Of a stretch of 64,000 nucleotides of DNA, positions 22,103 to 33,038 are shown piece after piece; positions within the stretch are counted from its first letter, which is position 1; every line of letters starts with the position of its first letter. The translations under genes were made by a program, and so were the position numbers. The notes below the pieces were generated by a model. That model was given only the letters and a program-made list of their open reading frames with translations. It was not told the origin of the DNA and did not search any database. This DNA is from Stagonosporopsis chrysanthemi (taxonomy: Eukaryota; Ascomycota; Dothideomycetes; Pleosporales; Didymellaceae): positions 1 to 64,000 of the forward strand of contig JAFISE010000167.1 of assembly GCA_022560025.1 (NCBI GenBank), in the 5' to 3' direction.

Positions 22103-23794
22103 CTACCTCCCTACAATCTTCTTCTCCAAGAACCTCGCCGGGATGTAAATCAGCCCCGTCACCACAAACGTGAACTCGTTCGCAACATCTCCTCCATCCG
22201 CTCCGATCAGCTTTCCCAACGGTCCCACATACCAAGTCTCAACCATTCCCATGATCCAAGCAACGATTCCAATCACAAACGCCACGCCCGCCGCAATCCC
22301 CAACGGCAGCCGAGCAGGATCATTCCACGCATCCAAATCATAGTTCTCGAAGCTCATCCTCCGGAAAATGACGTGCTCACTACACAGAATGATGAAATAC
22401 TGCGTTGCCCAGTACCCCAACAAGCTGAGGAAGTTCTGCAGGTAAACAGACAGCTGTTCGCGGCCGCCAATCGCGAGCCCAAGAATCGCTGCGAAGCATA
22501 AAAGCACCCATATGAAGCGGGGCACGCGCGCGAAGGGGCGGGAGAATTGCTGGCACGAGATGGCGGCGCTGTAGATGGAGATGACATTCACGTTGATGCC
22601 GGACAAGACAAGCAGGGTGAGGATTAGTTTCGCAAAGCCACGCGGGTAAAGCATGGTCTGGATAAGGAAACCAAGGCCGTCTGTTTCGTAGGTTTCTTTC
22701 CAGTCTGGACGGTTGTTGAGGCCGGACGAGACGACGGCGCCAGCGATCATGCCTGTGGGGTGTTAGATGGGTGGGTGAGTTATGAAAAGGGATACCTGCG
22801 TACCGATGGAGGTTGGGATGGAAATGCCGAAGGTAGTCATGAGGAAGACTTTCCAGCGGTTGACGTGCACGGGGTAGTGGACGTAGTAGTCGCTGGCCAT
22901 TGTCTGCCAGGACGCAGAGCTGCCGTATACAATTGCAATGAGGCTCAGTACCGAAGCACTGAGGTCTGCGCCGTGTACAGTGGGCTTGGCCGAGTTGTCT
23001 GCGTACTTGCCTGTCTCGGCAAAAAAGATTATGAAAATGATGAAGAAGATGATCCATGCGTACCGCTCATAGACGAGGATCGCCTTGAGTCCAACGAAGG
23101 AAATCAGGGTCGCTACCACGGCAAGGATGACAATACCAACGATAAGTGAGATGTGTCCGTCAGCCACAGCGGTTAGTGCCAGACCACCTGTGATGCAGGC
23201 CACAGCTGCCCAGCCGATCTGCACAATGGTGTTGAGCGCTGCGATGACTTTGTTGGGCCACCACCCGAAAGCATATCTGCTAACGGAGACTAAATATGAT
23301 CAGTCTTCAGGGCATTTAGCAAAGCCGCGTGAGGTGTGCTTACTCTGACGCAGACCAGTCGGGGCACCAAAGGTTGCCGCGAAGCCTGTCGCCGCACCAC
23401 CGAGAATGGAAGCAAAGATGATGATGACGATGGACTGACGGAGGGCTATTCAGGTCAGGACTTGCTCTCTCCGCGCTCGCATTCCTCAACAGCATAACTT
23501 ACTCAAGCCAAACTCCCAACCCAAGAAGCCCGTTGCGAAACAAGACGTGTTCATAGTCCCACTCGCCCACAGAAAGAACATGCTCATCTGATGATGCCAC
23601 GGCACATGTCCTTTTTCTTCTGGCAGCTTGCGGGTAATTGCATCACTCTCAATCCCAAATCGCGAGTCCATGCTCCTCTCAAACCTACGCAGCGCGCCCA
23701 AAACCCCCTCTTCGCGCTGCACCGCCGTGTGTGCGACATCTGGACCACTAGATGCGGACAAGCTCTCGTGGTCACCGACCTTATCTTGCGACAT
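22103..23794 (-). CDS. Purine-cytosine permease (NCS1 family, FCY2-like)
   Basis: This is a proton-coupled importer of cytosine and purines, 509 aa with about 12 membrane segments. Exons are 23794-23503, 23445-23344, 23289-22804 and 22752-22103. The N-terminal block (SRFGIESDAITRKLPEEKGH) and the first-helix phrase MFFLWASGTMNTSCFATGFLG are characteristic. The substrate-site region reads YGSSASWQTMASDYYVHYPV, and the helix-8 phrase VLSGINVNVISIYSAAISCQ is intact. The third intron is resolved to the donor GGTACGC by restoring IPTSIGMIAGAVVSSG. No damage is seen. Confidence 0.92.
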
Positions 23795-24699
23795 GGTGGG
23801 CAGCGGCAGGCCCAGCTATAGGGGACCAAAAGGTGTGGGGAAGAGTGTCTGGCAGGCTGTGGAACGGCGTGCAAGTGCAACGCGTTGCCAACGGCCAAAC
23901 GCTGGATTTTATCGCACGCGATCGGCGCCGCGTCACGAGCAACGGCAATGCGAATTGCAATTGTGTGCCAGATAGGGCGGTGCCGTGGGCGCGAAAGCTA
24001 GGGTGCCCCACTCTTATCGCGGACAAGCTTTTCTCGGCATTGCTTCGACCCACGGCTGGGATTCTAGCGCAGTGAAGGAAGAAGTCTGATTCGTCCATTC
24101 TCCTTCGAGAAAGGAGACCGGCAAAAAGGGTTGGTTGCTCTGCTCACTTTGTGTATGGATCCTTGGAACTGTGTAGATGGATAAGCCTCGGTATCAAATT
24201 GACAGAGATAGAAGTGCTATCTCGCAGTAGTATATGTATTAGCATATGCCTAGTCCAGACATGCTGTGTGGTTCAAACGGTGTTCTGGCCGAGTGTTTAT
24301 CGGGCTAGGCACTGCCATTAGAGGAAGGTCGGACCTGCTGAACTGAAGGGGTTAAATGTTAACCCGCTCGTCGCGCTGCTAGATCGGTGTTTATAGCTTC
24401 ATGAGACGCTCTGGAGAGTGTTTGAGGTAGCTACGCAGAACACTCACAGGCGAGATCGAGTCATGCCCTACAGAGAAGTCTTTAGTCGACGGGAACGTCA
24501 GGGCAATGTACACAAACTAGACGTCCAGCCCGTGAACTGTGTGCTCGGCTGACAAGGAACAGTTGATACGGAATACGCAAAATATGTTTCACAGGTGCGA
24601 CTCCTTGCTCTACCATGCGCAGCAATTCACTAAATCTTCTATGCGCGCTACAGTTACTGCAGAATGCAATTGAAAATTAGCTTGAACGACATACTGAAC

Positions 24700-24830
24700 A
24701 GGGGTCTGTAAACGCTACTAGTCTGCGCAAAGAGATTTAGTAAAATTGTTGTGAAAGTTGTAGCCAACCTAGGGATCTGTTGTTCCTACGAACGGTGGCT
24801 GAAAAAAAAACAAGCTTCTTCGTACCACAG
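24700..24830. repeat. Diverged dispersed repeat, copy A
   Basis: This segment aligns by eye with 52470-52590 in the same orientation. Shared words include TCTGCGCA, GTTGTAGCCAAC and CAGCTTCTTC-like ends, with spacing conserved to within a few bases. It may be a degraded transposon piece. Confidence 0.4.
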
Positions 24831-25132
24831 CATAACGACCGTTCAAGCACCAAAGCCAGAGAGCAAACGCTTTTCATCGCCAACCAGTTGTGCATTATCG
24901 CAAGATGCAGGTTTGTTCCCAACGTGCTGCCCCACACTGGCGTAAAAAAACCTCCTTCATCCCCACAGCCAAGCCGCACCAACAAAGTTCTGACATAACA
25001 CCATCACAATGTTTTTTTTTTTCTACTTTCATAATTGCTCGTTCTCATGCCGTTCTCATCCAATGACTAAGCAACACGGTTCTATAGTGTAAGCAACAAC
25101 GGCCTCCCAGATCTCCTCAATCCAAATAACTA

Positions 25133-25218
25133 ATTCCTCATCAGGTAGCGGTTATCACTCCGGATTCTGATCTCCTCAGTATCTTCCGGCAACCCCGGTT
25201 CGATTCCGGGTAGGACCT
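25133..25218 (+). pseudogene. tRNA-Gln(CUG)-like gene with intron, 5' half degenerate
   Basis: The 3' half is a good tRNA. The T arm is CCCGG-TTCGATT-CCGGG with an intact B box (GGTTCGATTCC, 25197-25207). The acceptor 3' strand is TAGGACC, with a T5 Pol III terminator nearby. The anticodon arm is CCGGA...TCCGG with loop TTCTGA, giving anticodon CTG, interrupted by an intron of about 13 bp at the standard position. The 5' acceptor strand should read GGTCCTA but is ATTCCTC, and the D-stem 5' strand does not pair, so the leading ~12 bases are damaged. It is probably not functional. Confidence 0.65.
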
Positions 25219-25420
25219 TGCTTTTTGCTGTGGTACAGACCTTGGCTGGTGGTGATGCTTTTTTGCTGCGGTGCAGGCAAGCTATGCGAGTGTGATGGAG
25301 GAGAATTGAAGGAAGTTGACGTTCGAGAAAACAGGAATTCTGCACAATGTGGCTTGTTGCGAATACAAGTCCTTTGATAGATTGAACGACACGATGCCGA
25401 TGGTGAAGTGCGTACGAGTT

Positions 25421-27503
25421 CTATGTACTGTTTGTCCTTGGGTAGGTGATGTAGTTACCGCCCGCAAGCAGCGCGTTTGGTACAGGGACCCATGACCCAG
25501 TAACGGTATCGAGCGCAAGAGTGCCATTAACGCCGGCAACTTTGCCAGGCTGGTCAGCGTCCTTAAGATACCCGGAGTTGACAGTACCACCTGCAATTGG
25601 CCTTTGGAGGTGGTTGGCACCAGCCTTGACAGTAAAGTTGGCAAGCGGGATGTCATACGAGTTGCGAGTGCGCACAGTAGGCGCACCGTAGTACTCGGCG
25701 CGTGCCTCGTTGGCATTGAGATACAGCGCGAGATAGCCACGGAAGTAACCTTCGTTCCACATCAGCTCCGAGTTGTCACGAACGAGCTTCTGTGCTTGGG
25801 CATTGGTAGCTGCGATGCTGCCGCTGAAGCCAGACGAGGATACTGCAGTCACTGCGAACTCGACACCAATGGCTCCCTCTCCTGTCGCCTGATTGTAGGT
25901 TGGGATATCGACGCCGTTGTTGGTTGATGCGAAAGGCGCAGATTCGGGGTCCACCCAGAGCAGGTCTGATACCCAATTGGCATGCGAATCTCCGGCGAGC
26001 ATGATGGTATTGTCGATCTGATTGCCGTACAAGTGCTGGTAGGTTCTGTTTCGGTTCGATGTGTAGCCATCCCACTGATCCACGTTGTAAGGCTCTTCCT
26101 CAGACCCGAACCAGGAAGAAATGTTGACTCGTGAAAAGACGATCTGGTTTCCGATTACTCGCCACGCAGCACCTCGCTCTTTGCTCTCTGACAGAGTGCG
26201 GTAGAACCAGTTCTCCTGGTTCGAGCCCATGAGCGACCTGCCAGCATCATTGCGAATGGAGGTTACATAGTCGGTGTTCCAGTTGAGGTCAGTGATTGAG
26301 CGATCATAGTTGCGTGTATCGAGAACAACCAAATCAAACAGCTTGCCCATCTGGAAGTTCCTCCAGATGCGCAGATTGTCGTCTAAATTGACCTGGCGAA
26401 TTGGCATCCACTCGAAGTACGCGCGCACTGCGTTCATCTTGCGCTGATCGACAGACACGCCTCCACTTCGAAGAAAGGAGCTCTCAGTATTGTTCACGGC
26501 CGAGGAACCATCGCGATATCCGTTATTGCTGACTTCATGGTCGTCCCAAGTGGTAATCCAAGCAAAGTTTTGGTGTGCGAGAGACAGGTCAAGGTCGGTG
26601 CGGTACTGGGCAATCCTAGCGCGGTAGTCGTACAGGGTAAAAATGGTGCGAGGAGGATTTGTGGCACGAGCATCTCTACCCAGTACGCCAGAACTTGTCT
26701 CATATATGTAGTCGCCAAGGTGTCTTGTCCAACGTCAGTTGCGCTCTTTTTGGGAGGCTGTTTAGAAATGGACTTACACAAAGTAATCGACCTCGTCGCG
26801 GCGAGCAGCATTTCCGTACGCATTGAAGTACCCAGTCGGGTAGTTGCTGCAGGAGAAAACTGCTAGGCCAAGCTCAGTGGTATCGTCGTCCTCAGCAGGC
26901 GATGTCTTGGTACGACCGATTGCACTCTGTTTCGACGTTCCGCAGACGTTGAAGCGATAGTAGTAGGTAGTATAAGGAGACAGACCCTTCGCCTCCACTT
27001 TGACTGTAAAGTCGATATCGCTGGTCGTGTATGCTCTGCCTTCGCTAACTACACCTCCAGTGATGTTCTTGCTCGTCGAAACCTGGTAATCAACACAAAT
27101 GGGGCTGGTCGATACACGGACATAACGCTCAGTCTCGTGCGAGTACAAAGGTACGGTCCCTGCGACAGTCACGTTGGAACGATCGTTCTCGAATTGTGGT
27201 GAGATACGAGTCCACAGGATTACCGATTCAGGATATGGATCTCCCTGGACATCGTCAGTACCTCTTTGATTGAGTTTGTTTGATTAGACCTACAGATGCA
27301 ACACCATGTGTGAAGTTGAGTTTGCTGGTATCAATGGTGACATTGTAGTCGCGCTTCTGAAGATGCCTTTTCACCACCTTTGGCAGATCAATACCCATAG
27401 ACGGGTGATCGAGCGAGGGACTCTTGAAGTTGATGTTGTCATCATACGATGCTGTCGCGGTTGCCGCAAGGGCCGCAAACAGCGGGATTGAATACAACTT
27501 CAT
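25421..27503 (-). CDS. Secreted PhoD-type alkaline phosphatase/phosphodiesterase
   Basis: This is a metal-dependent phosphatase of the PhoD family, 659 aa. Exons are 27503-27294, 27244-26778 and 26723-25421. The signal peptide is MKLYSIPLFAALAATATA; secretion to the wall or medium is likely. The FnIII-like N domain starts at ASGDPYPESVILWTRISP (restored across a 49 bp intron with TACTGAC branch). Catalytic blocks are HLGDYIYET (restored across intron 2), TTWDDHEVSNNGYRDG, NQENWFYRTL and the late LAGDSHANWVSDLLW. The length and all metal-ligand motifs fit an active enzyme. A TATAAAAA box lies about 55 bp upstream of the ATG. Substrate choice (phosphomonoester or diester) is not readable. Confidence 0.92.
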
Positions 27504-28171
27504 GGTACAGTAGTCGAGTGGTTCCTCGAGTTCTCACTTACTGAGTCATCTTGGCCTTTTTATATCCTGTGCATGCCGTCTACAGGGCTCCAATCTTGTT
27601 TGTTGAAGCAGAGCCGGGCACCACGTTGAATTGAACTTGGTTGAGAGTGGAAGGTCGATGCCTTTCATGATGTACACGGCACCGCGATGCACGCTGGAGC
27701 AGAGAGCGCGACCAATAGGCTTCCCAGCATTGGCAACATGTCCATATCCTCTTCGAAGCTCGTGGTCGTATGGTAAGTTCAGATTGGCTGGTCCGACGTG
27801 ACGATCTGCCCTTGCGTAAGCGAGCTGTTAGCCCATGCGCTCCCACCCGCACCACCAACAAGCAAAGCAAAGCAATACCGAGCCTCTAGATGACGTTCCT
27901 CGGAGTTTTTGGAGCACCGAGATGAAAGTTTGAAGGAATACCAGAGTATGATCTAGTGTTTGCGCTTCGAATTCACATTTGTTTCTTGGCGCGACACGCA
28001 AGCCCGAGGCATTGTTTCGATCTGAGCACAAGAGCGTCCGGAAAATTGTCGTTGTAGAGTCTTTCAACACTTTTGGCTGGGAAGTGTGCTGTGACAAAGG
28101 CGTAATTTTGGTGAGTGAGTCTTCCGGTCTCGTAGGTCTGAAGCAGTTAACATTGGCTCATTGTCCTGTTA
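27504..28171. other. Intergenic: PhoD promoter and TrhO-like 3' flank
   Basis: The PhoD TATA box is at 27557-27564. No gene is recognised. Confidence 0.5.
27557..27564 (-). promoter_or_regulatory. TATA box of the PhoD gene
   Basis: On the minus strand this reads TATAAAAA, 54-61 bp upstream of the ATG, a suitable distance for a fungal core promoter. Confidence 0.6.
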
Positions 28172-29377
28172 TTACGCCCTTGTCTTCTGCTGTCTCTTTG
28201 CCCGACTAAGGCTTGCTCCCCCATCACCCCAAAGTGTTCTCTCTCGATCAGTCTCGCACTGACACATAGGTCTGCTTCGTGACCCTGTGCCTTCACATTT
28301 GACGTTGATCTCTCGACAGTCTTCGCAGCAGGCCATACCACCTTTTTGCTCACATGGTTCGCAGACAACGAGCACTAAGTGGCATCCAGGCATCTCGCAC
28401 TTTCCAAGGCGGTCTTCTGGTTTTGCGCAGCCGTGACATGTCGAGACCGCCTCTTGCGCTCCAATTGCTCCTCTTGCATCGAAGACGTAGTTTCTCCCTC
28501 TGAAAAAGCTATCCTCAGGCTTCTTCCTCCCTGCCTGAACTTCCTCTTCCATCCAAGCTTGGTATGCAACGATACCTCCATGGAGCGTGTATACTGGTGC
28601 ATTGCTATTACCACCTTCTTTCACCAAAGCCTCCTGCATCCAGCGTGCGCCTTTCTCGCACCGGATACCGCCAGTGCAATACGTCGCAACACCTTGAGGT
28701 TGATTGTACAGATCGTTGCCTAGGACGTGTCTTACAACATATCCGGGCCATTGGCTGAAACGTCGCACCGCAGGTCTGACTGCGATTGACCCGTCGCCCT
28801 GAACAAAGTATCCGATTCGGCTCTCATAATGATTTCTCACGTCGATCAGCGGTATTTCGCCCTTCTTACAAAGCTGATGAAACTCTGCAGGCGGCAGGGA
28901 GATGACGTTAGACCATGAGTATGGTGCATAATTAGTGACACCTAAAGGTGTGATTTCCGCCGTCACACGGACAGATGCTTTGCCGCCGAATGCACATGCA
29001 CAACCTGGTGTGGGCTTGAAGTATGCGTCACGCTTCGCAGGGGTAGACAAATCGACACCAGCGAAGGACCAATGTGCGCAGCATGCTTCGATATAATCGT
29101 CGATTGCTGATGATGTCCCGCCAAGGGTGATGTTGAACCCCTCTGGAGCGATGCGGAACTTCCCACCTATTTGAAGCTCGGTTGCAACTTGCCTGTGGAA
29201 GTCGGCAAGTGCATGAGGATCGCGGGTCTGCAATGTGTGCTCATCAGGCAAGGCTGGTGAATTAGCCCAGTAACGATAGAATAGCAGCACAGATCCGCCC
29301 TCCGTCTGCGCCGAGCATGTGCACGTATAGCTGACTGGGTCCGAATTGTCCTGACGGGTGGTAAATGCTGTTGTCAT
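28172..29377 (-). CDS. Rhodanese-domain protein, TrhO/YceA (UPF0176) and TSTD2-like
   Basis: This is a 401-aa single-exon protein. The bacterial TrhO branch hydroxylates tRNA wobble uridine; the fungal role is unproven. An N-terminal acylphosphatase-like domain (LLFYRYWANSPALPDEHTL ... GGKFRIAPEGFNITLGGTS) is followed by the rhodanese domain: PLIDVRNHYESRIGYF, then the active-site loop ATYCTGGIRCEKGARWMQEA, which keeps the catalytic Cys, and YTLHGGIVAYQAW. The C terminus carries CHGC, CEMPGC, CEPC and CCEDC, probably structural zinc. ATG 29377 is used. The frame stays open upstream, and a Met at 29470 would add a basic segment (MAMRLRCNCATWLDM) that could target mitochondria. Confidence 0.88.
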   Translation of the reverse strand: MTTAFTTRQDNSDPVSYTCTCSAQTEGGSVLLFYRYWANSPALPDEHTLQTRDPHALADFHRQVATELQIGGKFRIAPEGFNITLGGTSSAIDDYIEACCAHWSFAGVDLSTPAKRDAYFKPTPGCACAFGGKASVRVTAEITPLGVTNYAPYSWSNVISLPPAEFHQLCKKGEIPLIDVRNHYESRIGYFVQGDGSIAVRPAVRRFSQWPGYVVRHVLGNDLYNQPQGVATYCTGGIRCEKGARWMQEALVKEGGNSNAPVYTLHGGIVAYQAWMEEEVQAGRKKPEDSFFRGRNYVFDARGAIGAQEAVSTCHGCAKPEDRLGKCEMPGCHLVLVVCEPCEQKGGMACCEDCREINVKCEGTGSRSRPMCQCETDRERTLWGDGGASLSRAKRQQKTRA

Positions 29378-30357
29378 GGTGCGCGGAGGGAGCAGAGGTG
29401 TGAAATAAAGTTTTCGAGTAAAACACATGTCTAGCCACGTGGCGCAATTGCAGCGCAGCCTCATCGCCATAATACGACATTGTGGCTCACGACTCGCGGA
29501 ACATGCTCGCCGCCTGCGGTATTTTCCAGAGATCGTTGCGATCTGCACTTCGACGCACCCACCAAGTGTTTGTCGGCGGACGAAGTGGAGCTGATTCACG
29601 CGTGGAACAAGTGATCGTCAAGAAATCGGCGAGATTCGACGATCACATTCGACGTCGGAGTCGCGGTGGAAATTGCAACAACACCTTCTGCAGCATCTTG
29701 ACATGCCCCGTTCATACGAGCTACTAGTCTTTCGGGCCATTTTCAAGCCCTGCATCCAAATCGGACACTTACAGCATGTCGCTATACGGTGAGTATCCTT
29801 TTCGGTCGCGCTCCGAAAGGTTGATCGAAGTGACAGCTTCGCTTAGGCGGGCACATGGTCATGCCCACGAGTCGCGGATGGCGAGCTTGTCCTTCGGCGT
29901 GCAAGATGGCTCCTATTGGTAGTGAAGTTTAGGGTCGGATTACAAGCTGCCGAAATTTTCGTGACTCGAAATTATGCGGCGGATATTGGAGGGGGTGGGG
30001 ATGGGAAAGGGGCATCGGTATGTTTGTTCCTCGTGAATATACGGAGTAAGTTCAAAGCTTATTGACATGACGGAAAAATGTGTAGGCTAGCGGATACAAC
30101 CTGGCGGGTAAGAGGAAACGGGTAGCATACCAGGGAGGCAGCCGGTTGGATCTGTGTTGCTGCCGCTTTGGATCCGTCAGGAGCTCCTTTCTTTTGAGCG
30201 ATCATTTTCCAGAATAAATTGACATTGTGTTGACTACAACATTGTATTGCCAAACACGCACGACATTTCACATACAATCTTTATTTACAAATTCACTGGG
30301 TGCTACTGTCTGCACACTAGGGAACAAATAAGCTGCGAAAAACATTGATTGATATGT
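29378..30357. other. Intergenic, 980 bp, one possible repeat trace
   Basis: No gene is recognised. A segment near 30185-30265 resembles 46555-46640. Confidence 0.5.
30185..30265. repeat. Diverged dispersed repeat, copy C
   Basis: It shares TTTCTTT(C/T)GAGCGATCATT and, further on, AATTGCCAA-like words with 46555-46640 in the same order and spacing. The similarity is by eye only. Confidence 0.35.
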
Positions 30358-31788
30358 CTAAAACCTGCCCTTCTCCTTATGGCTGACCAAGCTGGCCTCA
30401 TCTGTATCGCTTTGGCCATGCTGCACTGTATAGCTCGTCTTGACCGTAATGCCATCCCCCTGTTCGAACATTCCACTTCTCGGACTCGAGATAGCAGTGT
30501 CAACGTGATGAGATCTTTTGCTCTGGCTCTGGCCTCCAATGTTTTTCAGCTCGTTGCCACTTCCGTAATTGTAATACTTGGTCCTCGAGCGGGCGGAAGA
30601 GCCACCAAGGATGGGGAAAAGCTTTACAAGAAGTAGTCGAAGGGTCGGTAGACATGCGCACATAATTCCGACACAGATTTCAATCGTGCTCCATACCGAG
30701 ACGTCGTAGAACTCCCAGCTCGCGTTGTTGGACTGGGCGAAATGGACAAGCGATTGCAGACGGAGAATACTCACAATCGTCACGAATGTTCCGAGGCAAA
30801 ACATAAGCGCAACGGCAACCTTCTTCTTCCAATGCAATTTCAGTCCCCACAATTGCCAAAGAGGTATTCCAAGGATCCAGAAGTCAAGCGCAATGCTGAT
30901 TGCCGCATTGCTCGCAGCTATGGCGTTGGTGTCGAGACACTTGCCCTCGTGCAGTCCGTCCCATTTAGTCCAGAAATAATGGATAGGCTGGCACTGGAAA
31001 ATGGCAGTGATAATAAAGGCAAGGCCCCATAGAACAACGAAGATTACGGTGCCCCACAAAAGTCGCTGTACCTCTTTGCTCGGAAAGACACGGATGTAGA
31101 AGAAAATGAGTGACAGCTTCAAAAGCATGACCTGAGTAAAATAGAGGGATGCCATGGCATAGAACCATTTGAGCATCTCCGTTATCTGTTGCGGCGTCAA
31201 CGCCCAGATATCCTGACCTAGTCCGTTTTTGACAGTGCCATATACCGTTATGATGGCGCTCGGTATCGCGGAGAAGAGAGTGACGAGGACACACCAGTCA
31301 TCGTAGCCAAAGTCCATTCGGGAGACGGTCGCCTTGAAGGTGAAGCGGACGGCGACGAATGCAGCAGCGACGATAATCATGACATTTGAGAGGACAACGT
31401 AATCCTGGCCATGGTTGCGAACAGGCGCGCCGCAGTTGGTGAGACTGATGTTGCGGGTCACTGATAGCAGCAAACATTAGCCCAAGTTCTGGCAATCGCA
31501 AAGTTCACATACATAGAGACTCAGGAATGGTGCACGTTGCAGCAACGCAAGCCGTGACATTGCCTTGGAAGATTGGATTGGCACAGATGCAAGCCTTGTC
31601 GGTAGGCGTGCAAGTGTTTGTGGAAATGAAGGCGCGTTCAAGACAAGATTTCTGAGATCGTCAGTTTTTCTTCTTTGGAGGACCCGAGAGATTGGACTTA
31701 CAGCACAGGCAGGCATCTGAGACTGTGCCAGGGTCGTTGCACACAGCCCCAAAAGCAAAACCAGCAACGCCTGAATTTGTACCTTCAT
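30358..31788 (-). CDS. CFEM-domain rhodopsin-like (Pth11/SAT4-type) membrane receptor
   Basis: This is a 442-aa candidate surface receptor. Exons are 31788-31702, 31651-31513 and 31460-30358. The signal peptide (MKVQIQALLVLLLGLCATTLAQ) precedes a CFEM domain: MPACAKSCLERAF, TCTPTDKACIC, NVTACVAATC. Seven hydrophobic segments follow, with the fungal rhodopsin-like markers YDDWCVLVTL, FYAMASLYFTQVMLLKLSLI, FQCQPIHYFWTKWDG and SVWSTIEICVGIMCACLPTL. The cytosolic tail is Ser-rich. Such receptors include Pth11 of the rice blast fungus, which senses surfaces; the ligand here is unknown. Introns were placed to rebuild the CFEM cysteines. Confidence 0.9.
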
Positions 31789-33038
31789 GGCGACGACGGT
31801 GGGAACTCGATGTCCAAGGGTACACCCCACCTAGATGTGAGGTTGCGCAAGTGGGAGAGGGACCGTTGATCAGTCAAAAGGCCAGGCTGCTTCAAGATAA
31901 CACAGAGGGAGATATCCGCAGGGGTCAATCGCATAATCTATCATCGAGCATCAGATCTGATTCAGCCCATGAGCCGTGCGACAGCGGTCTAAGTACCGTG
32001 CGCGTATGAGTGGGTAGTCGTACAGCCAAGAGTTTCGATAGTGCAGTAGGTCGCGCGACGGACGCACTCCCGGCACATGTCACTCAGTACCATGGATTGC
32101 ATGGCCAGCTTCGAAGCATGGCAGTGCATGTCACCGCGGAGCCGGCGTCGAGTATAGTGGCACAGTGGTGAGGCCTCGGCGAAGATTGTGGGGAGGCCGT
32201 TCGCTAGAGACGCCATGTGCCGAAGCCTTCCGCATGTTGCATCGTAGGCAGGCACGCAGGATTGTCTGACCTGCAGTCGAGCAGTTGCATCCGTACAACG
32301 TTGATTGTCCGTCAGATCAATGCGTCCAGGCCATCAATTGCGCGACGGCAGATTTGCACACGTGGGCTCCCATGAGAGGAATGTTAATGCAAGGGTTGCA
32401 AGGATTTCCCACCTCCTCTATCCAGTCGTGTCCCGTACACCAAGAGCAACGAACTTTGCGCAAGCGAGCGTTCTTCGAGCGGTCCCTGACACATGCACGG
32501 CCACTAGCCACGAATGCCCTCGTGTTCGAACCGCGAAACGGCCACTGCTTGTGGAGGATTTTCGCTCCAGCGTTAGTACGACGCTCCTCTGTTTGTCATT
32601 GGCCAATCTGCCAGGCAGCCCCGACCCGCTGACCCTTGAATCCCACGCTTCCCCTGCGCCACCGGCTCTATTACCGAACGAAGATTCGACCAGCATTCGC
32701 GGCAGCATCTACGCTAGAGACCCATGCCTTTAGCCAACGCCTGCCGTAAGGGCGTCGGCGGTATCAAGACCAGAGCAGCAATTTTGGTTGTTGCGGCTCC
32801 CAAGTGGACCCGTCTCGGCGCTGCATTCTACAAGAGGAAGAAGGCCCCCAGAGGGTTCAATGAGCATGCAACTAAATTCTCTTGTTCGAGATAGCCTCCG
32901 AGATATAGACATGCCACCGGTAACCCGTGGCGAGGTGAAAGGGGATGTTGCGACTATATATGACCGCCGTGAACTTGCTTTCTTTGTCTCATCGCTACCG
33001 GTTCAATTCCCACCTGAATTCAGTGGTTTCGCAGCAAG
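31789..33038. other. Intergenic, 1.25 kb, no gene recognised
   Basis: This holds promoters of the CFEM receptor (left) and FAD oxidase (right), read outward. The frame at 32305-32733 has Arg/Ser/Pro-rich composition without family likeness and was not called. Confidence 0.5.
32955..32961 (+). promoter_or_regulatory. TATA box of the FAD oxidase gene
   Basis: TATATAT lies 78 bp upstream of the ATG at 33039. Confidence 0.55.

Larger units (their letters stand above)
23795..25420. other. 1.6 kb gene-free stretch with repeat and tRNA relics
   Basis: This covers the permease 5' flank and the PhoD 3' flank. It holds a degenerate tRNA-Gln (25133-25218), a diverged repeat copy (about 24700-24830) and short A and T homopolymers (about 24800, 25010). 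I see no protein-coding gene. Confidence 0.6.

Noticed and set aside
32305..32733. 142-codon open frame upstream of the FAD oxidase
   Set aside because: Arg/Ser/Pro-rich composition, no family likeness and other frames equally open.
32998..33011. GGTTCAATTCC as a tRNA B box
   Set aside because: No acceptor or anticodon stem can be built around it.
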